In this document: in pieces, positions 36,591-52,665 of the stretch
Layout of the letters: every line of letters begins with the position of its first letter
Numbering within the stretch: position 1 is the stretch's first letter
NCBI GenBank assembly: GCA_037013685.1
Contig: CM072919.1
Span: 33,667,820-33,731,819 of the forward strand
Direction: 5' to 3'
Source of the DNA: Acridotheres tristis
Taxonomy: Eukaryota > Chordata > Aves > Passeriformes > Sturnidae
Length of the DNA: 64,000 nucleotides
The notes under the pieces: generated by a model
Databases searched by the model: none
Told to the model about the DNA's origin: nothing
The model's input: only the letters and a program-made list of their open reading frames with translations
Made by a program: the position numbers and the translations under genes

Positions 36591-38212
36591 GTAAGTAATG
36601 CTTCTTACCCCACTCTCAGTAGAGCTGGTGGGCTGGATGGGCACATAGTACTGATAACCTGATGGAGGAAACAAGGATTTTCTTTCAAATTGTAATCGCT
36701 TGGCATGAAGATGAAAAAATACTTCTGGAGTTCAGTGTTTCACTTTAGATTTCATCATTGGCTGTACTGTTTCTCCATAGGCTTTTACTTCTCTCAGAAA
36801 GATGGGTATTTCCTTTACCAACAGGTATTTCTTTCCCAGGAAGCAGAATAGAATCCAGAGGAGGTTGTGTGAGCATAGTAGGCATCTCAGAGAAAACCTT
36901 AGCAGAGAAAAAAGCACAAAGTGCTTTTATTAGATGCTTCTTTTGTATTCTTGATTCTATTAATTTTTAAATGACCAGTCCTTTTCCTTGGACATTTTCT
37001 TTACACTTATGAAAGTTACTGATGATGTTGTTTAAGCAGATTTGGCTTAGTGAAACGGACTATGCAAACATTGGAAAATGTGACCCTGTTTTGAATTTAG
37101 GGGAGGTTTACAGTTCTGGCCTACCACTCTTTCTATGTGGTTATCTGAGTACTTGTCTACTTGTTTTGCCCCGCTGAGTAGAAGACGCAGATATTTCAGT
37201 AACACAGAAATAGAATATAGTTTTATTGTTGAAACGCTGCCGAGACTTCTTCATGCCATGTCTCCGGTGTGAATAGGATTGTAATCACTTCATTACAGTG
37301 GTGGGAGAACAGTTTCCCTCATTCTAACAAAGTGGTTTTTTCTTTATGAGACTTAGCTTTAGAAAATGCATGGACTCAGGTTTTAGCTTGAGTTGCTTAC
37401 TTGGGTTTTTAGCTAGGTTTGCCTGTCAGCTTTCACCTCTGCCGAAAAGTGGGTTAAGAATATCTTACTTGTTCTGTTAACAGGAAAACAGAATATTCCT
37501 TTGGTTCCACAAGGTGGCTTTCTTAGCTGAATTTCTTGAAATAGTGGAATTCAGTGTCGATAACAAAAAGGTTTATTTATGAACCCGTGAGAATTCTTTG
37601 TTGTTTCTGGGGCACTTTTGGATCTGACTGATGTAATAGATTTGACTACAAATAGTCGTGATTTTGTTGTCAAATAGATTTGACAACAAAACTAATCTTG
37701 GAATCTTAATGCTTCTGAAATCTCAGGACTGCTTGCATGACCCTCCTAGGAAAGCATCTGCTTGCTTTCTGGATATCATTATCAGTTTCATCTACTGGAA
37801 CCACCATGATTCTCCTCCACTTTTCAGTTTTTCTGGCACAATTTCAGTTCTTGTCTATGGTTGTTTATTTTTTTCTCTCGCATAGTTATACAGTGAGAGC
37901 AGCCTGGCAAGGAGAACAAATATTTGTCCTGAAAAATGCAAGATACAGGAAATTACAGCCACTCCTATATTTGCTAAATCGCATAAATTCCTGGTCTATA
38001 AGCATGGCTAGCTGGAAAAGGTGAATTTATATCAAATGTGTAGTGTTGTCTTTGCTTTTTTGGGTAGTGTTAATGACCTAGGAATTGTTCACAGAGTTAC
38101 TATAGAATTGATCATGGCAGCACAGAATGTACAGCTGGGACTGCAGTTTTTTATTGGGGAAAAAATTTCATCTCTATTATTGCAACAAAGGCTATCTCTG
38201 GTTTTTTTGTAG
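36591..38212 (+). other. RNF38: RNF38 intron with a perfect hairpin
   Basis: About 1.6 kb with no mobile element recognised. A perfect 13-bp inverted repeat lies at 37662-37691. Confidence 0.85.
37662..37691. repeat. Perfect inverted repeat, 13-bp arms, 4-base loop
   Basis: TTTTGTTGTCAAA (37662-37674) is the exact reverse complement of TTTGACAACAAAA (37679-37691), separated by TAGA. A near-copy of the second arm's start (aatagatttgac) also occurs about 40 bases upstream. Confidence 0.95.
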
Positions 38213-41253
<3,041 letters not shown>

Positions 41254-41360
41254 CCTTACCCACCTTTTATGCCTCGAAGACTCACAGGGCGCAGCAGATA
41301 CCGATCCCAGCAGCCAATACCACCTCACCCTTACCATCCCAGCCTATTACCTTATGTGCT
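41254..41360 (+). CDS. RNF38: RNF38 coding exon 6
   Basis: PYPPFMPRRLTGRSRYRSQQ, then PIPPHPYHPSLLPYV and two bases of a leucine codon, residues 275-309. The acceptor is ttcttgcag and the donor gtaagt. The polypyrimidine tract lies in the short unique spacer between the exon and the upstream CR1. Confidence 0.97.
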
Positions 41361-42897
41361 GTAAGTGAAAAGTACATTTGCTTCCATGTAGGCTATTAAG
41401 AAGTCAGCAAGCATCTTGGCACTTTTTATGATTGGACTGCCAGAAACCAGATATATTTCACCTGTCTCAGAAGAAAACTTCCATTTCTGTGTACACTTTT
41501 CAGTCTATAACCTACGCTATAATAACCTACACCACTGAGCAAGGAAACATACAAGTGAACAGTTTTTGTCCAGTGTAGTTTTGTAGGTATTTTGAGATAC
41601 AGTAGCCTCTTGTTTCTGAACTCTTGATAAAATCTTCAACAGATTTTTAAATCATAGTTCTGTGATACTCTTACAGAGGCATAGTTACACTGTAGGATCA
41701 AGTTGTAGTCTTCACTTACAGAAAAAATCTATTTGGTTTGGTTCTTAATTATAAAACACAAGAATGGGAACTTCTGTGCTGTGTTACTCTTTATTGGCTG
41801 AAATGCAACTCTGTAACACCTGTTACATTTCTTTTCTTCCTCTGATTTGCTGTTTCTGGAAAAGATGTGGGACAATTAAAATTTATGAATTACTTGTAGA
41901 CTCTCTGGGAGAGAGTTTGGGTCTATCAGATGAAATGTGTTAGTCTTCTGTGTTCTGTATTGGAAGTAAGAATTAAATATTTGGAAAACAAAGATTAAGT
42001 TTCTGGTGGCAGAGGTGACATTGACAAGGAAATTAGGAAGCACTGGCACCAGATCTGTATATTCTCTGCACAATGTCAGAGGTGGCATGAAAATGGCACC
42101 AGAAATCTGATTCAGCAAAGTTGTTCAACTTTTCATCTTGCAGTCTGAGAGTAATGTCATAGCTTCTTGCCTATTCATTGAGGACATGATGTGGCACAGT
42201 AATTCCTCATTCTACTATATCAGTGCTTTGAATTTGTGATTTTCATGTCTGTGGATGAAGTTTTGACCCATTGCACTACCTTGGGGGGTAAAAAACTTAC
42301 TGAGTATACAACTAGAAACACATCTCTCTGCTCTCTCAGTCTAAAAGGAATCTGCTTTTATGAACATCACAGTACATGAGAAAGTGAATTTGTGCTTGCC
42401 TTCAGGATATAAGTTTGTCCAGTAGCAAATCCTATTTATCTTCACTATGTATTTTAGGCTTGCAGAAATTACAAGACTTTTGTGTTGGAGATTTAAATGA
42501 ACTTAGCATTCCTCTTTGAGGGTCTTTTATCCACTTAAAGAAATAAATTTATTTTAAACCAGAATGTCATTTTTTAATCAGTTTTAGGTCTCCATAGTCT
42601 GTGATAATTAAGAGATTAGTTTTTGTAATAAAGCTGATCATGGCTAAAAGTACCAAGTGAAATGCACATGCACTTAAAAAGTCAGCACTCCCAATATCAG
42701 AAAGTAGCAGAAAAAGCATTTTCCTGTGACTCTTTCACTTCAGATGTCTGTTCTTGACTTCGAATATAACATTTTTGCCAGTTCTGAGAACATGTTGATT
42801 TGAGAGGCATCAGAAAGGTTATTTTACCTCTGCCGGATGTTTCTGTGCTTTCCTTCAGCAAGATGCTGAACCTTGTCCTTGTTTGCTCTCATGGTAG
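41361..42897 (+). other. RNF38: RNF38 intron
   Basis: About 1.5 kb of AT-rich DNA. No repeat family or gene recognised. Confidence 0.85.
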
Positions 42898-42982
42898 ATC
42901 AATGCTCCCAGTGCCACCAGCAGTTGGACCAGCTTTCAGCTTTGAGTTGGATGTGGAAGATGGAGAGGTAGAAAACTATGAG
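42898..42982 (+). CDS. RNF38: RNF38 coding exon 7 with weak donor
   Basis: Completes leucine 310 and encodes SMLPVPPAVGPAFSFELDVE then DGEVENYE, residues 311-338. The acceptor is atggtag. The donor for the full-length exon is GAG then gttggt, with T at +3. A second in-frame donor, GAG then gtagaa, lies 15 bases upstream (after 42967). Using it would remove VENYE without a frameshift. Confidence 0.96.
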
Positions 42983-44460
42983 GTTGGTGTGTGAACTACA
43001 ACTACATTTAAAGAACAGATATTAGCTCAAGCAGTAGATAAAATTTTATTGTATTTTGCTTTTAATCGTGGTTTGCCTTTCACATAAATGTAGTGACTGT
43101 GAAGACAGAATCCAGAAATGGCCTTTTCAAATTTTGTTTGTCATACTGGATATTAGAAGTGTTTAGCTTTCTTTCTTGTCTATTGCTCTTTCCCAGAATC
43201 ACCTTTCCAGGCTAGTAATCATTAAATTGTTCAACTTTTATGTTCTCCATGCTATTCTTCTCCTTTCAAAACTCAATTGATTTTAAATACCAAACAGGAA
43301 TGAAGCACTTTCAAAAGAAAGGGGTAAGTTACTGGTTTTATGAGTGTAGCTTTTAGAATAGTTTTAATGTCATAGGATTAATTAATCTAAATGTAATGTT
43401 TATAAAATTGCCTTACTGGCTTTTCTTCTTGCCCTCTGGAGGCGATAATAATTCATATCTAAAGATGCAGAGGCCTCTTAAATATCCTACATAATTATGG
43501 GGCTGTTCCAACTGTTTTTTCTTTGCTGGTTCTGAAGTAAATGGATTCCACTTGATTTCTCTTGAGTTAGTCATCATTAACCCTGGTTTTTGCATCCCTT
43601 TGCCCGTGCTCCCATTAAGATCTCTGTGTAGTTGCACGTCTTCAGTTTAACAATGAGCACTTCTGTAATAACTTCTGTGGTGATTTAGAAGAAGCAATGT
43701 CTTCTGAGAATTTGGGCCCTAGGTTCAGTAGTGTAAAGAAATCGATACCATTTGCAGCTTTCATAGGATCTTTTCCGTGCATTGATTCTCTGTCACACTG
43801 ACATTGTTTCCTAGGCCCCTCATGAAGGAATTTGAGTTAAATACATGACAGATTGCAAATTATATACATGAAAGCATTTTAGTTGGAATCGTTGGCTTAC
43901 AGAAAATTGACATAAAAATTAGCAGCCAAAAAAGGGCTCGAAGTTTGATGATGTGTATTTGTTTTCCAGATTGAGGATAAAAATCTCCATATTTTAATTC
44001 AATTAGCCCAAGACATCTAGTGGGAATCATAAGCTGTCCCATTAAATTTATGATTTCTCTCACAAGACCAAATTCACATATTCTTATGAAATAAATTAGT
44101 TGACAATTTTTGTCTGGTTACCAACACTGTTAATTAAGGGTGAGGCGATCTCTCAGAAGGTAATTACTTACTGAGCTGTGCATGCAGTCATAGGACTAAA
44201 TGGAAATTGGGTCCTTGGGAAGTGGGTTTTGAAATCCCAGAGATCATGTCTTACATAATTACAAAGATGGTTAAGTTCTAAAAGACTTTCCAAGGAGCTT
44301 GTATTTTATGGGAGAACTAAAGTTCTAAACATTTTTTGATAGAAGGGTGTTTTGTGCTAGCAGCTGGGGTAGTGAGAGATGACAGTAGTCCCCAACACTA
44401 ATCGAACCAGAGCCTATTTGATTAGTGAATTTTTAAATGTCTAGTTTCCATGTTTTGTAG
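42983..44460 (+). other. RNF38: RNF38 intron
   Basis: About 1.5 kb of AT-rich DNA with no recognised element or gene. Confidence 0.85.
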
Positions 44461-45043
<583 letters not shown>

Positions 45044-45485
45044 TAGTTTTTTAGGAGAGGGTGGGGATATTTTGCTGTTGCACTTAATTTCATCTTGTTT
45101 CATGTTTCTGATATTTAGAAATGCCAGCAGAATGGAAGCACTGCCTAGGTATTATATTATTCTAATAATTGATGAAGATAGTTTCTTCATATATGGCACA
45201 AGGAAAAATGAATATGAATGCAATTGCTTTCACTGACAGCTCTTACTGTGTTTTCCATTTGCTTAAAACATTAACTGTGCATTTGAGTAATACATGACAT
45301 TAAAGAAGACTTGAAAAAAGTAAATAATATAGGAGGTATGATACAGAGTTTGATAATGATGGTGGCTTCAACTGCTTTACACATCTTGCCTGGCAAGAGT
45401 GATTACCAACACGTTTCCTTACCCACTTTGCTGTTAATTTTGGTTTCTGGGGCAAATGAAGTGGGTTACACGTGTACATTTATTA

Positions 45486-45516
45486 ACACATGGGTAAAAA
45501 TTATTTACCCATGTGT
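45486..45516. repeat. Perfect inverted repeat, 13-bp arms, 5-base loop
   Basis: ACACATGGGTAAA (45486-45498) is the exact reverse complement of TTTACCCATGTGT (45504-45516), with AATTA between. No target-site duplication or longer terminal repeat is visible around it. Confidence 0.95.
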
Positions 45517-45573
45517 AAAATTATTGTGGTGTGGACAGTGAGTATCCTGGGATAGTAATCTCTCTACTTTATG

Positions 45574-45609
45574 AAAAAAAAAAAAAAAAAAAGAAAAGAA
45601 AAAGAAAAT
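45574..45609. repeat. Poly(A) with GAAAA tail
   Basis: Nineteen A residues followed by GAAAA/GAAAAA units. No retrocopy body is recognised immediately upstream, so it is treated as a simple repeat. Confidence 0.85.
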
Positions 45610-48600
45610 GTCACTTTTTTAAGGACAGCTCTTTTCAGGCTATTAATGCATAAAAACCAAAAAGCCTCTGATTCATAGAACATCTGATCTGCAGATTTCT
45701 GGAAGTTAGAGGAAAGTATCATGCATGTTTGTCTTAATCTTTTTTTGTTACTGACATCGTACTCGGGAGTCAGACAAGCATGTTGAGTTAATCTTTTTTG
45801 GGACTCAGTATGTTACTTTTAAAGTTAAGAGTTAGTCCTTTCAGTTGCTAATGAACTGGCAGTATAATTTGGAACTGCAAAGTAAAAAAAGTAGATTTAG
45901 TTTAGTCTGTTTTCATAATCATAGTGTACTATTCTAGCAGTGAAATAGTTTTGCTGATGTTCCTGTCCTATCTTAGAAACTGCATTTTCTAATAGGTCTT
46001 CACATGTAGTATTTTCTAAAGGTAGTCTTTAGAATGAGGTGCAAGATAATGCAATCAAAATGTAGAGGGGTGCAGTTAAACCTAGTAAAACTTGCGTTGA
46101 CATTGTTATTCCAGACCTGAGTGCAAAATAAGATAGACAAGGTTAAACCATCCTGGTGTAGGATCACTAAGACAATACTTCTACACCTTGTGGGTTCAGT
46201 TACATTGGTACAAAGATGGTATATGGAAATAAAGACTATTTTGTTTTGAAAGCTGTAACACATTAGTTGTAACACCAATCTAATTTAGTTACAGCCTCTG
46301 TCCAAACTTGGTTACAGTTAAGAAGCTAACATCTGGAAGTGATAACTGGAAAATATTTTTGTGCTTTAGTTTTGCTTCTGTCCTTTCCTTTATTAATTTG
46401 AGAGCTTTTTTAATGTATCTTGATTGTATAATTATGTCCGCATCCACCTAATTCACATCATCCAGCCAACATCATGTTCATAAATTCTACAAGAGAAAGT
46501 TAAAATTGTAGCTTTCAGTACTTGTAATGTTATTCCACAGGGTAGAAAAAGAAAAAATTATCGGTTAGTCACTATTTTTTATTGATTTAATCTTATTTCT
46601 TTGAGGAGTGTATTTGTTATCTTGGACTATTTGTAGAAGTGTGGAATCAAATTGATTTTTTTTTAAAGTTCCATCATATGTTACTTTAGTGACAGATGTA
46701 AGTAAAAGGTTAGTGATTGAATCTGAGTACTTTAAAAGTATTCTTCTTGAGTTACCTGTTGGTGATGAAAGAGAAGTAAAAAAACTATCTAAAGAAGTTT
46801 TGTGGCTTGTATGCATGGAATATTTGACAGTGCTATCTTTTTAGGTGGTGAGCAAGTAAGAGGAAGTATTCTATACCGGTTCATTAGGTTGCCCACTTTA
46901 GTTAAAATACTTCCGTACTTAAGCAAACTTAAAGACTTAAGGAGAGAAGATGTAATGCAGTGGAAGAAACAACGGAATTAAAAAGGGAGAGGTTATCCTT
47001 TTACTTTTTGTAGTATTCCCAGTTCTCATGTTTCACAGTATTTGGCTCCTTCTTACCCTATATCCCCTAGTCGAGTATGAACACACGAGAAATGTGTACA
47101 GGTCATCATTCCAAAGGAGAGCTTGACACCATGACCTGTCTCCACCTTGTGGGTTTAGAACAACCTTAAAAGGTCAACCTGTTTTTATATTTAATGTACT
47201 AGGAAATGCTAGGTAGGAAATACTGTATTATGTATAAGAAAAGACAAACTGTAACTGTACTTCAACTTATTTGTGATGGACTAACACCAAAGTAGTGCAA
47301 TGGTTTTTAGAGGATTCTAGTAGCCCAATAGTTTCATTATCTAAATGCAGTTCACTTTAACTATAAATTTCTATAAAACAAAAAAAAAATGTGCAGCATT
47401 CTGTAGTTACAGCACAAGCTTAAGTCTGCCTGGAGGAGTGGCAAGGTAGAAGGTCAGTATTACTTTATTATGTCCCCCACACTCCTCTTTTGGCATCAAA
47501 GAGTCATATTAAATGCCAAAGGGGGAAATTCATTTCATGAAAGACAAAAGAATGCAACTAAATTTAAAGCAGATGTTCATGTAGGATCTTGGAAAGTTAC
47601 TTTAAAAGCAGTGGTGTGGTGTCTATGAGCATTCATTTTATCCTGATGACAGTAGATCTATTTCTGCAATTCCTGTCAGGAGATTATTCCTACTGAATGT
47701 TGTTCTGTAGTGCAAGTGGTTGTTACTTCACTACCAGTCTAAGTGAATAGCTCTTGATTCATTATTCCACTGAATGTTTAAGAGCGTGCCTTTTTATTTT
47801 AAACATTATATTAGCCAGGTTACATTTAGAATCAGGCACATGAAATGAAATGACTGAGTAAGGACATTTTGAAGTACATTTTGAAACTGCTAATGAAAGA
47901 GAGAGAAAATTTTAATTACTCCAATCCATGATTTGCAAAAATTACAAAGTAGTAAAAATTTTGGACAATGCTAACAGTTGACAGCAGGAAAATTGACAGG
48001 AAAATACACTGTCACTTTAATTTCCATTACTGAATAATGTTTCTCAGTAATAAATAAAATATTGCTTTCATTGGATTAGTTACTGTTTGGATTTAAAATA
48101 ATTAGACAAAGAATTCTGAAGTCTGGCCAGCAGAGTATATTTCTTGATGCTCTTCACTTGTATTTTCATTGAAAAATCTGGTTGCCTTGGAAGACTTGGA
48201 GTACAGTGGTTGGTCCTGCAATTTTGCGAACTGAAATAGAGAATTTGGGACAGGGAAGAGCTCTCTTTACTCTTCCTTTTGCAAGGGAAGCATTGACTCA
48301 TAGATATAGCATATTTTTCTGGGGCTTTCTCTCATTATTTGCTAAAATTAAATTAGCCATTATTTGAAAAGGGGAATGAGAAGGCAGAAATACTTTGCCA
48401 GTAGCTTAAGGAATATTACTTCTTATCTGTCTTAATCTTAAAGAAGCTAGAAAAGCAAATGAGTCACGGGATATATTTTCAGTGTGTGCTTTACTAAAGA
48501 GCAAAATCTAGGCCTGCTGGTGTGTGTTGCTTGAATACCTCCTTGATTCGGTCATCTTTTCTTTATTTATTTTATTTATTCCCCTTCCCCTCTACTAAAA

Positions 48601-49131
48601 GCCCCTCCCTTTTTCCTTGGTTTGCTTTCAGCTTTGACCAAGTCTATATGATGTTCTTCTGTGATGATAACTGAATAAACAAAGTATGATGTCATTTCTG
48701 ATCAGTACAATTTGTGACAATATGACATCCTCACACAAAATGTTTATTTGCAGCCCAGGCAGTCTCAATTTGTTTTGGTGTGTTTCTCTGCAGCATACAG
48801 TACAAGTTGTTAGTTGTATCCATCTGACTGCAGTATACTATAATTGTGAATCTGCATTAATGAAACCACCATCACTTAGCTAGAGTCTTATTTGTTGTCT
48901 CCCTTTGTCTTTAAAGATAAAAGGCACAATTATTTTTTGTAGAAGTAATTTGGAATTGGCAAACTCACCACACCATTCAAACATAACAAAACAAATTAAG
49001 AAAAGGCCTAAGTACTTTGTGTCTTCTCTTGAATTGCTTGCTCTTCAGCAGTCACAGATGTCAGTATCACATACACATTACTTCAACAATTTGTCAGTCT
49101 GGCTAACCCTCTTGTTTTTCTGGTTTTACAG

Positions 49132-49194
49132 GCAAATCGTACCTGCCCGATTTGTAGAGCTGATGCTTCGGAAGTGCATCGTGATTCAGAATGA
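49132..49194 (+). CDS. RNF38: RNF38 last coding exon, RING ligands 7-8 and C-terminus
   Basis: Encodes ANRTCPICRADASEVHRDSE and the TGA stop at 49192-49194, residues 413-432. C417 and C420 complete the zinc sites, and R421 right after them is the position of the linchpin arginine that RING ligases use to lock the E2-ubiquitin conjugate. The acceptor is ggttttacag. The C-terminus ends about a dozen residues after the RING, as usual for RNF38. Confidence 0.98.
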   Translation, partial: ANRTCPICRADASEVHRDSE

Positions 49195-49616
49195 CCAATC
49201 TAAGAGCACAAATCTGGTTTGCGTGTTTCTGGTCACATGTATATATGAACTCTATTGAACTTACCTACCCATGTGGCTTCCAGCCTGCCCTTTACACAAA
49301 AGGGTCAATGGACCTTACTTTGCACTGTGTGACTTAATCAATTATAAAGCTTATAACTAGTCTTCACAGTTACGGGATTGTTATACTAACAAGTGTGATT
49401 GGAACTCCAAAGATTTTTTTTTAGCTTAATTTTGTGTGTGCACTAACATTCCCTGGGTTTTGTGTGATCATTCCGAGTATTGCTGCGAGATTACTGTGGA
49501 TGTGATCTTCTAGCATGTGCTTTTATATAAAAGAAAAAGGAAAAAAAAGTGGTAGCTCCAAACAATATAGCAATCTACCTTATATAGAGCCTTCAGATAC
49601 TGTGAGTGGGGATGAA

Positions 49617-49682
49617 TGGTGTGAGTGTGTGTTTGCTTGTGGGAAGGTGAGTGAAGTATGCTTGTGACTGGGTGTGTGTGAG
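49617..49682. repeat. TG-rich stretch in 3'UTR
   Basis: Irregular GTGTGT runs interspersed with GTGAG and TTGTG. UG-rich RNA of this kind can bind CELF or TDP-43 type proteins, but no such role is shown here. Confidence 0.7.
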
Positions 49683-51032
49683 AACCTATATACCAGCATG
49701 TACTGAGAACGTATGTGTGTAGTAATAATTATGCTGCAATGTATAATCTTGTGTGTTATTTAAACAGTACTAGTACTGTACACTGGTTCCTTTCCTTGTG
49801 TTTGCAGTTGCACACTGAATGCAATGGGTGCAGCAATTACAGACATTTAGTATTTTGTCCCCAGCATACTTACAGGTGTAAAGACCTTTCTACCTACTAC
49901 TAGTCAAATAGCTATTATGCTTCCCCTTCACTGGAGGCTTTAAGTGTGTACCACTAAAGAATGCATTGATTGTTCATACGTGAGTAACCTTGGGGGTTTT
50001 ATCATATGTTACAAAGTCCAGATTTTTTAATATCTGATTTACAAGTTATTTTATCAATGTAGAGTCGCAATATCACATTTAGCAATATTAATGTTTTCAA
50101 TTGCTAATATGAATATCAATGCTTTTCTGTTTTCCTTTTAAATTTTTCTAGCTGGGTTTCCCAGTTATGTGTTTCTTCCATGAAAGGAAGCAGAAAGTTC
50201 ACTGAGGTGTCCTGGTCTTGTGGAACAGCTCTTAACTTTTGCCCACTGTACTTGCTAAGGACATCATCTTTTAGCGTATAAAGATTGCCTTTAATCACAT
50301 ACATTCTTCAAGGAAGTTGGTATGTAACTAAAATAACTTGTAAAAGGTTAGAATTTTGTTCCTGCAATTTAATGAATAAAATACATTTTTTAGCGTTTTC
50401 TCAGAGAAGTAGAATTTCATATTTCTTTCATCTTGTCACAAGAGGAGGTAGGTTTTGGTCATTACCTGCAGAATTCAGTTGCCCTGATGCTGCTTCTTTC
50501 ACTTCCTTACTTCATGATGAGTGTAATAGGAAGAAGGAACTCCCTAAGTTTTTTGCAATCAAGTTTCCAGAGTGCTCCACTAGAGGAGAAATTTGGAATA
50601 CTTTTCAGAACAGTGCTGTGAAATAAGAGGGGATAATGTCTATTCAAGTGCTCTGAATAATATTTTACTTAGGCCATTGAAAAAAAATGAGCTTTCTTTG
50701 TAATATTCACACTGTTAACCTGTCTGATGTGTTCTAGCATGTTTAGGTCTGCATATTCCACAGTTATTAAAAGGATGCACTTTTTGCAATGAAACTCTTG
50801 TCATAAATTCAGTGTCATTACTTTGGTTGCAGCAGCACAAGTGGCACAATTACCAGTATTGCTACAACTTGCTGCCAGTTTCAGCTTTAAGTTTATTCTT
50901 TATCATTTCTGATGCTTGTGTATGCTGCTATGCTTTAGTATCAGTTAAATTTTCAAACAGTGTTAGATGTTCTCCATGATGGTTTTCCTCTTTGAAGATT
51001 TAACAGACCGGTTACAGCTCTTGGTGCAGCTA

Positions 51033-51038
51033 AATAAA
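51033..51038 (+). terminator. RNF38: Possible internal polyadenylation signal
   Basis: AATAAA, followed about 15 bases later by a T-rich element (TTTTTCCCTGTTT). Its use would shorten the 3'UTR to about 1.9 kb and exclude the A/C-rich tract. Confidence 0.4.
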
Positions 51039-51253
51039 AGCACAATTTTTCCCTGTTTCAGATGTTTTTCCACTGTTTCGTTATGCAGGTAGTTCTCAAA
51101 AACAGTGAAGCTTTCCATACCTTACTTAGGAACACTAAATAAATAGAAATGCTGTTACTTCCAGTCAAAATATTAGAATTTCTTTTTCCTCTCTTCCAGT
51201 GGATTTAAAGAATAGACTTTTCACAATAGCACCTAGCAGGTTAAATTACATGT

Positions 51254-51281
51254 AATAAAATTTATTTTTTTAACAAATAAA
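51254..51281 (+). terminator. RNF38: Paired internal polyadenylation signals
   Basis: Two AATAAA hexamers at 51254 and 51276 separated by a T-run. They may be an alternative 3' end, but they lie in AT-rich sequence where the hexamer is common. Confidence 0.35.
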
Positions 51282-51889
51282 ATCATGTTTAAAAAGCATA
51301 TGTCGCATATGTCTTACAAAACTTAGCCTCTTTTATATAACTGCAAAAGAAAAAAATCCATGTACAGATTTAAACATGACTAATGTTTCTGTGTTTAGTA
51401 TTCAGTTCAAAGCATGGAAAGAGGGTACTTTTTCTAAACTTGATACAAGCGAACAAGACACATACTTCTGAAGCTGAGGGAAAGTAATTCTCTTTCTGGA
51501 ACTGGAGAAATGTCCCTTTTCCCCCACTAAAATTCAGTGAGACAATGGAAGATCTAGGAGATGGAGGGTCTAAGTTGATAAAATCCTGCAATTAATTGTT
51601 GCACTCTTATGGCTCATCTCTTCTGGAATGGTTCTTTGGTTTGCATGGATGAATGTGGACTTGCTTCCCGTGGATAGTGTGTACAAGAGCACACGTGCTT
51701 ATGTTTTGAATCAGCTCAGACAGGCTACAACCACATCCTCTGTGGTGGCTGTCAAGGGCAGGGGATTTCTGTTCAGCTCTTAACTGCCATGTATTATGCA
51801 CAGCTGCCGTGGTGCCTGACAGCACCTGAATTCAGCAACACTTCTTTTATGTTCGTTGCCTTTCTGCAATCCAATGACTCTTTTTTCTC

Positions 51890-52012
51890 AAAAAAAAACC
51901 CAACAACAACAAAAAACAAAACAAAAAAAAAAAAAAAAAAACCAAAAAAACCAAAAAAAAAAAAAAAAAAATTTAAAAAAACAAACAAAAAAAAACCCCA
52001 ACCAAACAAAAA
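51890..52012. repeat. A/C-rich low-complexity tract in 3'UTR
   Basis: About 120 bases of A-runs with CC, CAAC and AAAC interruptions, almost free of G and T on the + strand. It produces Lys/Asn/Pro- or Phe-rich frames that are not genes. Confidence 0.9.
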
Positions 52013-52638
52013 TATCCAACCTCCAATATGTTTGCTTTACCATATTGGCACTGCTGTGGTTTTTTGCATAAACTGTCAATTTAATTTGACATTTTGGTGG
52101 ATATCAAGGCCTACAGATAATTCTAGTGTCTCATTTTTTGGCTTTCTTTAGAAAAAGTGAGGCCATGTGTTGTACATCATTTTGTACAGGCTCTTGAATG
52201 TGACTTCACAGCTGTTAATACAATGGATTATACTTGGGATGAGACTTACCAACTGTTTTAATTTTAATTGTAGAAAACAGTTTCAACTGAGTTATCTTTG
52301 GGCCTTTGTAAAAGCTGTGGTTTTTTTCCTTTGGTACATTGTTACCTCATTTTGCTACTTGTGTTTCAGACTTGCTAATTATTATGAAAGCTTATGGTTT
52401 TTGTTGGAATCATATTTTGTTAAGTGTTTTCTTTAAATCATATGCTATTGTATCATTTAACATGTAGTTTTAAATGTATTATAAATATCTGTAACCAAAT
52501 CATTTGAAGGCTTGATAAATTTTTAACAAAATTTGTACATTTTTTATGAGAGTTACTAGTAATGCTTTACTAGGTAGTGCAATGAATTTTTATTTTTAAT
52601 CCCTGTGCCCAATTTTGGAGTTGAGAGAGTTGTTCAGT

Positions 52639-52644
52639 AATAAA
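52639..52644 (+). terminator. RNF38: RNF38 distal polyadenylation signal
   Basis: AATAAA followed by ATGTATGATGTACAC and then a T-rich region with GTCCCGTTCTTT, a plausible cleavage and downstream element. After this point the sequence loses transcript-like character and leads into CR1-containing flank. Confidence 0.65.
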
Positions 52645-52665
52645 TGTATGATGTACACTTACACA

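Larger units (their letters stand above)
49195..52665 (+). other. RNF38: RNF38 3'UTR (end inferred)
   Basis: About 3.5 kb of AT-rich sequence follows the stop codon without splice-site-bounded coding sequence. It contains a TG-rich stretch (49617-49682), internal AATAAA signals (51033, 51254, 51276), a long A/C-rich tract (51890-52012), and a final AATAAA at 52639 followed by TG/T-rich sequence. The end near 52665 is inferred from that signal. Confidence 0.75.

Noticed and set aside
51789..52151. Lys/Asn-rich frame on + and Phe-rich frames on - in the 3'UTR
   Set aside because: They are produced by the A/C-rich simple repeat and not bounded by splice sites or conserved sequence.
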